NCBI GenBank assembly: GCA_025642075.2 | Contig: JAODUO010000118.1 | Coordinates: forward strand, 736,001 to 800,000 | Direction of reading: 5' to 3' | DNA length: 64,000 nt | Source of the DNA: Ridgeia piscesae | Taxonomy: Eukaryota; Annelida; Polychaeta; Sabellida; Siboglinidae | Part shown: positions 24,011 through 37,046 of the stretch, in pieces | How the letters are laid out: each line of letters opens with the position of its first letter | How positions within the stretch are numbered: the stretch's first letter is position 1 | The notes under the pieces: generated by a model | What the model was told of the DNA's origin: nothing | The model's database searches: none | What the model saw: only the letters and a program-made list of their open reading frames with translations | Program-made: the position numbers and the translations under genes

Positions 24011-27000
24011 TCAGTCCCATTCCTCCCGATGTTCACCTTCAGCCCTTTCCACCCCATCGCCCTCATTGTTGTCTTGTTGCTCATCGCCCTCAACTGGGGG
24101 CGCCACTGGTCGTATGTTCTGGAGTAGGTCTCGCATGGCATCCATAACAGCTCCTATACCTTCCTGTAAGTTCGCTCGAGCACCGCCAGCAGCGCCTCCT
24201 GGTGGATCATCATCTGCCAGCTCCTGCAGTGCGCCACCATGTAGCAGGTTAGGTTACTACACAAATGGTTGGATACTGAGTTGATTCATAAGGTTCATAG
24301 TAATGCAGGTTGAATTAAAGTAACAGTAAGGTCTTATATAGTGCAGTATACAGTCCTCAGGACTGTTCAAAGCACTTTACACTTTATTCCCTGGCAGACC
24401 TGTACAATCATACACTCGACTTCACTGGGAAGCATCCAGCTATGCTGACATTTCTGTGCAAAGACTATTCATACACAAATATCCACCACTGTCTATAGGC
24501 AGGTAGGCATACAGCTGAGTATACTAGAACAACGCAGAGTGAAAGAACTTGCCCAAGGTTCGACAAGGCAGCACGTGATTCAAACCCTGATTCTCGTAGA
24601 CAGTCCCAAGCTCTCACCACCCTCTCACTACTAGTTAACTGATATTTCAATGCTAGCTGGAGAACTAGTTAACTAGTAAACTTCTACACTAGTTTGTATC
24701 ATTTGCTAAAGAAATACTTGTCACGTGGCTGTCACATGACTGTCACTGCCTCATACCTGGATGTTGAAGTTGGGAAGGAGACTCCTGAAGAACATGGAAA
24801 GAGGACCAGACTCTTGAACCCTGCGGCGTCTACAACAGACACCACAGTCTCTGTCTGCTGTTCTCCATGCACACACCCATGCATGACAAATGATATATCT
24901 CCTTACTGGATGACAGAAGTCGGCACAGTCACATCAAATAATAATTAAACATTTGTATAAATGTAATTTATTTATGAGTGCATCCTCACAAGCAAGGGGT
25001 CGGTGCGTTGTGATGTTGTATCCCAGGTTGATTGTCTCTGCAAACTGTGGTAGCGAGCAACTACAAAAAACTATGCCCATTAACTTTGCCAGTCGCTACT
25101 GCATCACCCATGAGAACAGCGAAAATACCCACCAAAAAACTATACGCATTAACTTTTCCGGTCGCTACTGCGTCACCCATGAGAACAACGAAAATACCCA
25201 CCAAAAAACTATACGCATTAACTTTTCCGGTCGCTACTGCATCACCCATGAGAACAGCGAAAATACCCACCAAAAAACTATACGCATTAACTTTTCCGGT
25301 CGCTACTGCATCACCCATGAGAACAGCGAAAATACCCACCAAAAAACTATACGCATTAACTTTTCCGGTCGCTACTGCGTCACCCATGAGAACAGCGAAA
25401 ATACCCACCAAAAAACTATACGCATTAACTTTGCCGGTCGCTACTGCGTCACCCATGAGAACAACGAAAATACCCGCCCCAATTTTATGACATGCACAAC
25501 TGGTGGGAATCCCAATACCCATCCTGGCTGTGGCTGCTAAATCACTCAAAATTATATCACACACCAGAGGCCGACTACATTTTTCATGGGCGATTTAATT
25601 GGCGGACATTAAAAGTTTTTGAGAGGGATTTGCCACGGATAGAGAAGACGGTATATGAGTGTGAATACATTGTTCTGTATATATTTATTTTGCAGTACCA
25701 TTGTGTTTGATTTAGAATAATTTCGAGGTATAAGCATTTATACCATAAGACATGTTTCTGTTCTTCCAGTTGAAATGCTAGAACATTTGCATTGGTATAT
25801 TAATAACTGTAAAACTTCTATAGCACCTATATCCTTGAAAAAATATTCAAGCTCAGAGGCGCAACAAACAAAATCATTTAGCTAGTCATACACGGGGACA
25901 GGCAAAAGTCATCATTGGAGCATGGAACCGCAGAAAATCTATGGTGGAAAAGCAATTTCAAACAAATATGTTTTCTATTTCTTATAAAAGGTGTCTATAG
26001 TTTCAGAAGATTAAATCGCAATAGGGAGTTGATTCCAAATTGTTGGTAAACCACAGAGAAAGCACGTTTGCCAATATTCATCTTAGTTTTAGGAACAAAA
26101 AGTTATTTTGAAACTGATGATCGAAGGGTCCAAGAGATATCACAGAAATGTAGCTGATTAACTAAGTATGTCGTTTGTTGAGTAGAAAGAGCATGGTATG
26201 CAACAGCCAATTTAAATTAAATTCGGTATACAACTGGAAGCCAATATAACTTTTTAAAGCGACATGATCAGTTCGTGGCTTTTTATTTTTATTGCAAAAT
26301 CATGTTAATCAGTATAAGTTATAACTATTGTAGCGTCCTGACCACCAATAAATGTTTTATCGAAACAGAATTGACTTCGTAATGTTAAACATCGAATGTT
26401 TATCACAATCTCGACGCACCCTTTGACCTTTACCAACTGGCAGCCATTCACCTGGCTGGGTGTGGCATTAGTGGCGTCAACTTGTGTTCATGTGATACTG
26501 CATTGTGTGATCATGCATTTCCTTCTGGGCTTTTAGCCACGCCTACAACGGTTTCGAAAACGCCTCGTGGTCGATATGTACATAGAGTTAAGCGCCCTTA
26601 CTGCATCTATTTTCACCCCTTAAATGGTACATGAAAACATATTTTGACTGTCTTTACGCTATAATAGGTATAATTTATACCGTATAACATGATGTTGCAA
26701 TAAAAATTAAAAGCCATGAACGGACCATGTCGCTTTAAGTGATGGCAGGAAAGAAGAACTGTAAACCTGCTATATATGCAGAGATCTAGCTCAGTATGGC
26801 AGCTGGTCATGTTTTAATACAGCTGTGCACATTAACAAGACTTACCTTTCCGGTCGCTCGTAAGCTGCAATGGAGTTGAGGGGGGGCAGAGGGTCATAGC
26901 TAAGTACAGGTGTACTTGCCAGTTCCTACACAACACACACAACAGTAAATAAATAAATGAATATACATACAGCATCAAATCTAGTTATAACTATTCAAGG

Positions 27001-28250
27001 CACTTTACACATAATAATAAATAAAGTAATTACTTGAAACCTAACAACATTAAATTTAACCATATAATATATTGTGTCATATAAACAATATCAAAAATAA
27101 AACAGTTCAATATCCTCTAAAATCAAGGTATGACCGAGTTGATTTAAAATGTAGACAATCCATAAGTTAAAACTACAATAAAATACAGTGTTTCTTAGAA
27201 GTCCTCACATACAGTTCTTTTCACACTGTTGCCGTTCAAATATTGATTAAAATACACTGTGTGTTTTAACATGTTCTTGAAGGCCGTTTTGCTGATTGTT
27301 TTACGTAATGTAGCAGTCAGTTTGTTTCACAGGTCCAGAGCTACAAAATGAGGACACAGTACTGAGTACTGTTGACTTTCTCACCGGTAGCCATGGCGAC
27401 GTTATCAGATTATACTGCACCAAAATCGTTATGTTGTTCAGCATCTACGTGTGATGTGTGAATAAAAATGGCAAAAATTGTCTCGCCAATTACACTCTTC
27501 CAAATATGTGTAATTTTACTGTCGATGCCTTCTACCTGTAAACTTGCTAATATACCAGATCTGATGTACCAAGTACACTGTTTTCAAATGTTACCATTTC
27601 ATAGGTTCTACATTAGTCTGCAACAAACAGGAAGGTTAACCATGCTGTTTACATAACATAACCCTAGCAACAATACAGGACAACAATTGGTCTAACTAAA
27701 TGGCTAACTAATTAATCAAGCTATTCTCAGGTTTGGGATCACCAGGTGTGAATGAATCAATCTGTGACATGACAGGTGTCAATCAAACAGGACTCTATGG
27801 CTGGTACTCACTGGAGGCAGGGTTGCTTTTGCCTCTTTGATCTCCGAGATAATGATGTGGCGGTAGATGTTGCGCGGCGTGCCAGTGTACCGGCTCTTCC
27901 TTCTCAATGTAAATTGTACACACTTATTACAGGGAAAGGGAGGTGGAGAGGGAGAAAGAGAGGGATGGAGGGAGGGAGAGAAAGTAAGAGAGAGGGATGG
28001 AAGGAGGGACAGAAAGTGAGAGAGAGGGATGGAAGGAGGGAGAGAAAGTGAGAGGGGTGGATGGAGGGAGAAAGTGAGAGAGAGAGATGGAAGGAGGGAA
28101 ATAAAGTGAGAGAGAGGGGTGGAGGAGGGAGAAAGTGAGAGAGGGATGGAAGAAGGAGAGAAAGTGAGAGAGAGGGGTTGAGGAGGGAGATAAAGTGAGA
28201 GAGGGGTGGAGGGAGAGAAAATGAGAGAGAGGGATGGAAGGGGGAGAGAA

Positions 28251-28291
<41 letters not shown>

Positions 28292-28305
28292 AGGAGGGAG
28301 GGAGG

Positions 28306-28363
<58 letters not shown>

Positions 28364-31300
28364 GAGGAAGGAGAGACAGTGAGAGAGGGGTGGAGGAGGG
28401 AGACAAAGTTAGAGATGGGGATGGAGGGAGAGAAAGTGAGAGAGGGATGGAAGGAGGGAGAGAAAGTGGGAGGGTTGGGAGGGGAAAGATAAAGTGAGAG
28501 AGAGGGGGGAAAAGTGATGGAGGGATGGAAGGAGAGAGGGAAAGTAAAAGAGAGGGATGGGGGTGTAGAAAACATGAGAGAGAGGGATAGAGTGTGGAGA
28601 GAAAGTGTGAGAGATGGATGGGAGGGAGAGAAAGTGGGAGGGGGTGGAAGGAGGGAGAGAAACTGAGAGAGGGATGGGAGGGAGAGAAAGCGAGAGGGGG
28701 TGGAAGGAGAGAGAAAGTGAGAGAGGGATGGAGGGAGAGAAAGTGAGATAGGGATGGAAGGAGGGAGAGAAAGTGAGAGAGGGGTGGAGGAGAGAAAGTG
28801 AGAGAGGGGGATGGAGGAGAGAAAATGAGAGAGGGGTGGAAGGAGGGAGAGAAAGTAAGAGAAATGATGAAGGGTGGAGAGAAAGTGAGAGAGAGATGGA
28901 GAGAAAGTGATAGACAGGGATGGAGAGAAAGTGATAGAAAGGGGTGGAGGGAGGGAAAGAAAGATACAATTGGTGTTTAGAGATAAATCGAAAGCCAAAA
29001 TAATGCCAATAGTGAACGTATTTATTATAGCTTTCAACTTTGGCACGTGTGTAAACTCATTTGCATGTTTTGGCTGCTGAGAACCAGGCTATTATTTTAT
29101 ATCTCATTAAGATCCATGTTACAGTATTATTGTCCAGTTCACATATTGGCCTGTCGTCACATAATCTATTTCAAAACTGAAACCATTCATGAGTGTTATT
29201 CAGTTCAACATTAGACAGTGTAGGGCATTAAAAGAATACACATTTATGCTGGTGGGTAATCTGAATAAGCTCTATAATTGCATTTAGACTGAGCACATCG
29301 TTGCAGAGGGCATCGTTTGATTTGGTGCTGGGCAGCCACATCAGTCATCATTGTAGCACCCCTGGTGGCAGATACAGGAATGCTTATAACGTGCCTAGCT
29401 TATAACACGGTTCAGAATCACGGATCTGGATTATCGCAGTACAACGAAGCTTGACTGTACCAGGCTCTGAAACTAGACTTGCATCACTGCCTTATTCACT
29501 GCGGAACATTTCACCAACCTTTCAGCATACTGATTTGGACGTGGGTCATTGCTATCTACCAGACGTAAGACTTCCTTGACGTTTCGTTCGAGCCAGACCA
29601 ACACGTCAGGCTCCTTCCAGCAGGCGTAGCACCGGCCTACGTAGAGGGCCACCAAGTGTCTCAGGGCCTCTGTCTGACTGCAATCACACGACAGTACGGA
29701 ACATTAAACATAACTGCAACTCTGCATAAAAAGCATCAGTTGCCAAGTAGAAAAGGCTGCCATTTGCTTATCAAGTTCAGCAGTTTATATTGTCCACCCT
29801 TTTCAGTGTCAATCTTATCTTCATACTACCAGCTTGAACATTTTTGTTGGTGAAGTGTCTAGCCCATGTCACACTGTGTACAACATGGTGGCCTTCCACC
29901 ACGTTATACACTTGGTAATCACCTTTTAAGTGCTCCCAATTTTCAGCAGACGCTTTCTGTCATCGCATCAGCATGTATAATTTAATGCAAAAGAAAACGT
30001 GAGCAATAATTATTCATGAACATAATTGAGTGTGCACCAACCTTTGATGTCAGTCAGTAATGCATCAGTTTTACGTTACATTTTCCTACCATTCTAAACA
30101 TACTCATACGCAAATTACGAAGGTTGAAACAACATTTTTTAACACAAGATTGTATTACAGGAATCCACTGAAACGATATTTTAAATTATTTTACATTTTA
30201 GCGCAGTTTTGATTGATTTATTGGCAAATGTTTTAATCATGTTTTTAATCATATGAACATTTCATGGAATGCCAAAACAAAACAGATGTGAATCACAGTC
30301 ATAAAAGTGCACCGAATAATAATACCATATTGTTGATAGTTTCAGAACTCCCAAGATGATAATTACACATATTTCCATGTGTTTATATAAACAGCTTACA
30401 ACACCAGAACCGAGCAGATCATGAAACTCGAACCACTAAATCAAACCCAAAGTAGAACAGCCAGTCTCACCCAAGTTCTGCCTGTGGACCGAAGAATGCA
30501 TGTGCTGCCACCTGGGAGTCAATGACAACACCACACTTGTCCATGAGTTGGGAGAGAATGGTAGGAAACAGCATGAGAGAATCTTGCAGCTGAAACAACA
30601 GAGCAGTAATCATACCACCAGTCTGTACTGTCTTGTGACATCACATACAAATGGAGCAGTAATCATACCACCAGTCTGTACTGTCTTGTGACATCAGAAG
30701 CAGTAATCATACCACCAGTCTGTACTATCTTGTGACATCAGAAGCAGTAATCATACCACCAGTCTGTACTATCTTGTGACATCAGAAGCAGTAATCATAC
30801 CACCAGTCTGTACTATCTTGTGACATCAGAAGCAGTAATCATACCACCAGTCTGTACTATCTTGTGACATCAGAAGCAGTAATCATACCACCAGTCTGTA
30901 CTATCTTGTGACATCAGAAGCAGTAATCATACCACCAGTCTGTACTATCTTGTGACATCAGAAGCAGTAATCATACCACCAGTCTGTACTATCTTGTGAC
31001 ATCACATATAAATTAGGATGCATGCTTCCAAACTGTCTAGGTTTCTGAACATATGTAGCAAAGATGTTTAAACATATTTTCATGCATTACTCACTGTTGG
31101 TGCAGAACCATTTACCACACAAAATATTTTATAAAATATGATTCTACAGGTGATTTTGCATATTAATCTGTGACGGTATTCCATTCTAGGATGAACCAAA
31201 TAACATGATTCTAGAGAGAGTTTAGGGTTAACAAATGTAACATTCATGTAGATGTCCGGTCCACTGCTGACAAGATACAATACCCAGAATAAAACATGGT

Positions 31301-34300
31301 GTACAACAGCTAATGTTGTTAACTAAAATGATAGCTCCATGTGTAATTATTTGCATACCGATTGTTCATACCATTTCATCTGCTTGAGCCAGATTCTTCT
31401 CTTCCGCAGTCGCCTTATGGAACATGGCAAGTGGCACGGAGAAGGCAAAGTTTGGCAACTGGGACAAGTTCCTGTGGGCCTGAAGCACATAAGTACAGAC
31501 ATACATTTATCCATAGTTTACTTACAGCTATGCTCTGATATGTCCACTGATATTTTTTTCCATAAAATCTACGATGTATTAAAGATCATTAACTAAATCT
31601 CCACCCTCTTCTCAGACAGACCCAGGCATTGAGTGGAACAGAAGGCTGAACTAACAATTAACATGATGTGTTTGAAGTCTGCATTGCTCCAGCCTGTATG
31701 TATGAGTTGAGAACAATGGCACAGGGACAGGACAAACAACTATGGATAGCAGTAGGGAGACAGGACAAACAACTATGGATAGCAGTAGGGAGACAGGACA
31801 AACAACTATGGATAGCAGCAGGGAGACAGGACAAACAACTACGGATAGCAGCAGGGAGACAGGACAAACAACTACGGATAGCAGCAGGGAGACAGGACAA
31901 ACAACTGCAGATAGCAGCAGGGAGACAGGACAAACAACTACGGATAGCAGCAGGGAGACAGGAAATACAACTACAGATAGCAGCAGGGAGACAGGACAAA
32001 CAACTACAGATAGCAGCAGGGAGACAGGACAAACAACTACAGATAGCAGCAGGGAGACAGGACAAACAACTACAGATAGCAGCAGGGAGACAGGACAAAC
32101 AACTACGGATAGCAGCAGGGAGACAGACAAACAACTACAGATAGCAGCAGGGAGACAGGACAAACAACTACAGATAGCAGCAGGGAGACAGGACAAACAA
32201 CTACAGATAGCAGCAGGGAGACAGGACAACAACTACAGATAGCAGTGGGGAGACAGGACAAACAACTACGGATAGCAGCAGGGACACAGGACAAACAACT
32301 ACAGATAGCAGCAGGGAGACAGGAAATACAACTACAGATAGCAGCAGGGAGACAGGACAAACAACTACGGATAGCAGCAGGGAGACAGGACAAACAACTA
32401 CAGATAGCAGCAGGGAGACAGGACAAACAACTACGGATAGCAGCGGGGAGACAGGACAAACAACTAGAGATAGCAGCAGGGAGACAGAACAAACAACTAC
32501 AGATAGCAGCAGTGAGACAGGACAAACAACTACGGATAGCAGCGAGGAGACAGGACAAACAACTAGAGATAGCAGCAGGGAGACAGGACAAACAACTACA
32601 GATAGCAGCAGGGAGACAGGACAAACAACTACGGATAGCAGTAGGGAGACAAGACAAACAACTACAGATAGCAGCAGGGAGACAGGACAAACAACTACAG
32701 ATAGCAGCAGGGAGACAGAACAAACAACTACAGATAGCAGCAGGGAGACAGGACAAACAACTACAGATAGCAGCAGGGAGACAGGACAAACAACTACAGA
32801 TAGCAGCAGGGAGACAGGACAAACAACTACAGATAGCAGCAGGGAGACAGAACAAACAACTACAGATAGCAGCAGGGAGACAGGACAAACAACTATGGAT
32901 AGCAGCAGGGAGACAGGACAAACAACTACAGATAGCAGCAGGGAGACAGGAACAAACAACTACAGATAGCAGCAGGGAGACAGGACAAACAACTACGGAT
33001 AGCAGCAGGGAGACAGAGACAAACAACTACAGATAGCAGCAGGGAGACAGGACAAACAACTGGATAGCAGCAGGGAGACAGGACAAACAACTACAGATAG
33101 CAGCAGGGAGACAGGACAAACAACTACAGATAGCAGCAGGGAGACAGGACAAACAACTACGGATAGCAGCAGGGAGACAGGACAAACAACTACGGATAGC
33201 AGCAGGGACACAGGACAAACAACTACAGATAGCAGCAGGGAGACAGGAAATACAACTACAGATAGCAGCGGGGAGACAGGACAAACAACTAGAGATAGCA
33301 GCAGGGAGACAAGACAAACAACTACAGATAGCAGCTGGGAGACAGGACAAACAAGTACGGATAGCAGCAGGGAGACAGGACAAACAACTATGGATAGCAG
33401 TAGGGAGAGAGGACAAACAACTAGAGATAGCAGCAGGGAGACAGGACAAACAACTATAGATAGCAGCAGGGACACAGGACAAACAACTACGGATAGCAGC
33501 AGGGAGACAGGACAAACAACTACAGATAGCAGCAGGGAGACAGGAAATACAACTACAGATAGCAGCAGGGAGACAGGACAAACAACTACAGATAGCAGCA
33601 GGGAGACAGGACAAACAACTACAGATAGCAGCGGGGAGACAGGACAAACAACTAGAGATAGCAGCAGGGAGACAGGACAAACAACTACGGATAGCAGCAG
33701 GGAGACAGGACAAACAACTACGGATAGCAGCAGGGACACAGGACAAACAACTACGGATAGCAGCAGGGAGACAGGAAATACAACTACAGATAGCAGCAGG
33801 GAGACAGGAAATACAACTACAGATAGCAGCAGGGAGACAGGAAATACAACTACAGATAGCAGCAGGGAGACAGGACAAACAACTACAGATAGCAGCAGGG
33901 AGACAGGACAAACAACTACAGATAGCAGCAGGGAGACAGGACAAACAACTACAGATAGCAGCAGGGACACAGGACAAACAACTAGAGATAGCAGCAGGGA
34001 GACAGGACAAACAACTACAGATAGCAGCAGGGAGACAGGACAAACAACTACGGATAGCAGCAGGGACACAGGACAAACAACTACGGATAGCAGCAGGGAG
34101 ACAGGAAATACAACTACAGATAGCAGCAGGGAGACAGGAAATACAACTACAGATAGCAGCAGGGAGACAGGAAATACAACTACAGATAGCAGCAGGGAGA
34201 CAGGACAAACAACTACAGATAGCAGCAGGGAGACAGGACAAACAACTACAGATAGCAGCAGGGAGACAGGACAAACAACTACAGATAGCAGCAGGGAGAC

Positions 34301-36963
34301 AGGACAAACAACTACAGATAGCAGCAGGGACACAGGACAAACAACTAGAGATAGCAGCAGGGAGACAGGACAAACAACTACAGATAGCAGCAGGGAGACA
34401 GGACAAACAACTACAGATAGCAGCAGGGAGACAGGACAAACAACTACGGATAGCAGCAGGGAGACAGGACAAACAACTACAGATAGCAGCAGGGAGACAG
34501 GACAAACAACTACAGATAGCAGCAGGGAGACAGGACAAACAACTACAGATAGCAGCAGGGAGACAGGACAAACAACTACAGATAGCAGCAGGGAGACAGG
34601 ACAAACAACTACAGATAGCAGCAGGGAGACAGGACAAACAACTACAGATAGCAGCAGGGAGACAGGACAAACAACTACAGATAGCAGCAGGAGACAGGAC
34701 AAACAACTACAGATAGCAGCAGGGAGACAGACAAACAACTACAGATAGCAGCAGGGAGACAGGACAAACAACTACAGATAGCAGCAGGGAGACAGGAAAT
34801 ACAACTACAGATAGCAGCAGGGAGACAGGACAAACAACTACAGATAGCAGCAGGGAGACAGGACAAACAACTACAGATAGCAGCAGGGAGACAGGACAAA
34901 CAACTAGCAGGATAGCAGCAGGGAGACAGGACAAACAACTACAGATAGCAGCAGGGAGACAGGACAAACAACTACAGATAGCAGCAGGGACACAGGACAA
35001 ACAACTACGAGATAGCAGCAGGGAGACAGGACAAACAACTACAGATAGCAGCAGGGAGACAGGAAATACAACTACAGATAGCAGCAGGGAGACAGGAAAT
35101 ACAACTACAGATAGCAGCAGGGAGACAGGACAAACAACTACAGATAGCAGCAGGGAGACAGACAAACAACTACAGATAGCAGCAGGGAGACAGAACAACA
35201 ACTACAGATAGCAGCAGGGAGGACAGGACAAAAAACAACTACAGATAGCAGCAGGGAGACAGGACAAACAACTACAGATAGCAGCAGGGAGACAGGACAA
35301 ACAACTACAGATAGCAGCAGGGAGACAGGACAAACAACTACAGATAGCAGCAGGGAGACAGGACAAACAACTACAGATAGCAGCAGGGAGACAGGACAAA
35401 CAACTAGAGATAGCAGCAGGGAGACAGGACAAACAACTACAGATAGCAGCAGGGAGACAGGACAAACAACTACAGATAGCAGCAGGGAGACAGGACAAAC
35501 AACTAGAGATAGCAGCAGGGAGACAAGACAAACAACTAGAGATAGCAGCAGGGAGACAAGACAAACAACTACAGATAGCAGCAGGGAGACAGGACAAACA
35601 ACTACAGATAGCAGCAGGGAGACAGGACAAACAACTACAGATAGCAGCAGGGAGACAGGACAAAAACTCAGATGCACAGGAGACAGGACAAACAACTATG
35701 GATAGCAGCAGGGAGACAGGACAAACAACTACAGATAGCAGCAGGGAGACAGGACAAACAACTACAGATAGCAGCAGGGAACAGACAAACAATAGGATAG
35801 CAGCAGGGACAGGACAAACAACACGGATAGAGCAGGAGCAGGAAAACAACTAAGATCAGATTAACTGTAGACTGGTCTGTACAAACAATGCTGCAGAAAA
35901 AACAAGATCAAAGATGTGTAGACTTGAAAGAAAGTGTAGATAATAAATATAACTAGAAAAGTGTTCATCACAAAATGAGATGGGTAGGCCATGTGAAAAG
36001 AATGAATGAAAACAGACTGTCAAAAAGTGTGGAAATCAGAAGAGGCAAATGATGAAGAGGAGGAGCAAATGAAGATATCAAAGCAAAGCACAGGACAAAA
36101 GGAAACAGGCTACGGGGAGGGCTGGTGGGAACAGACAGCAATGGAAGTCATTGCAGATGACAGAGTCAGACAGAGAGAGTTGATGAAAAAAGCAGGAAGA
36201 AGTTACCGGTTAACTGACATGGAGCCACTGACCACTGACCACTGACCACTGACCACTGACCACCCACCTCCCACTCATGGAACATGCGAATGAGGAACGT
36301 GTACTGCTCCGAGCGGAGGGCGTAGAAGTCTATCATCAGGAGGATACACAGAGGGTCCTCATCAGGGTCGAGACTGCAAGAGACGACATTACACAGTCAA
36401 CAGTAAACTCTCGTAACACTGTATGGTGTGGAGCTTTCATGTAGACATCAAAGAAACGAATCCGATAATGGAACGTATCATTAATATTCATTATTTACAT
36501 ATTACTCTTAACATCATCAGTTCCATAACTCTTGAAGAATAATATGAAAATATCTGACACCATCAGTGCAGTAGAACTACCGAGGGTAGGCATACTTTTA
36601 TTAAATAACATATCCAACAAATGACCAATTTAATGTGGTGATATGTTGCAAGATCTCACGTCCTATTTGCGAGAGTGAGCAAACCTTGCAACGTAAAACA
36701 TAAAAATTATAAAGAAACATTGTAGCAGTACCTCTATATATGACTGTTGCTACTAATTTAACATATCACAAGTGTATAAAAGGCATCAGAATAAACTGTC
36801 AACATTGATCAGACTTACAGTTTCCAATGCAAATATGTTAACCAAGTTTAACAAAGGTTACCTGAGGATTAACTTGCAGAATTCAAGTGATGTGCGATAG
36901 CAGCCGCGCTCACCCACAAACACAAGGTGGCGGAACAATGCAAGGAAGAACGCTCTGAAGAAA

Positions 36964-37046
<83 letters not shown>

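Noticed and set aside
24953..25564. Three overlapping 150-195 residue frames
   Set aside because: Rotating frames of the 67-bp array within TCF25 intron 15.
27904..29046. 380-residue Ser/Leu/Pro frame
   Set aside because: Translation of the GA/CT microsatellite.
31658..35849. Very long open frames on both strands in the 33-bp array
   Set aside because: Products of a stop-free unit of length divisible by three; no start context, codon bias or splice frame to TCF25.
31725..35850. CRISPR-like array
   Set aside because: Units are contiguous with no unique spacers and the genome is eukaryotic.
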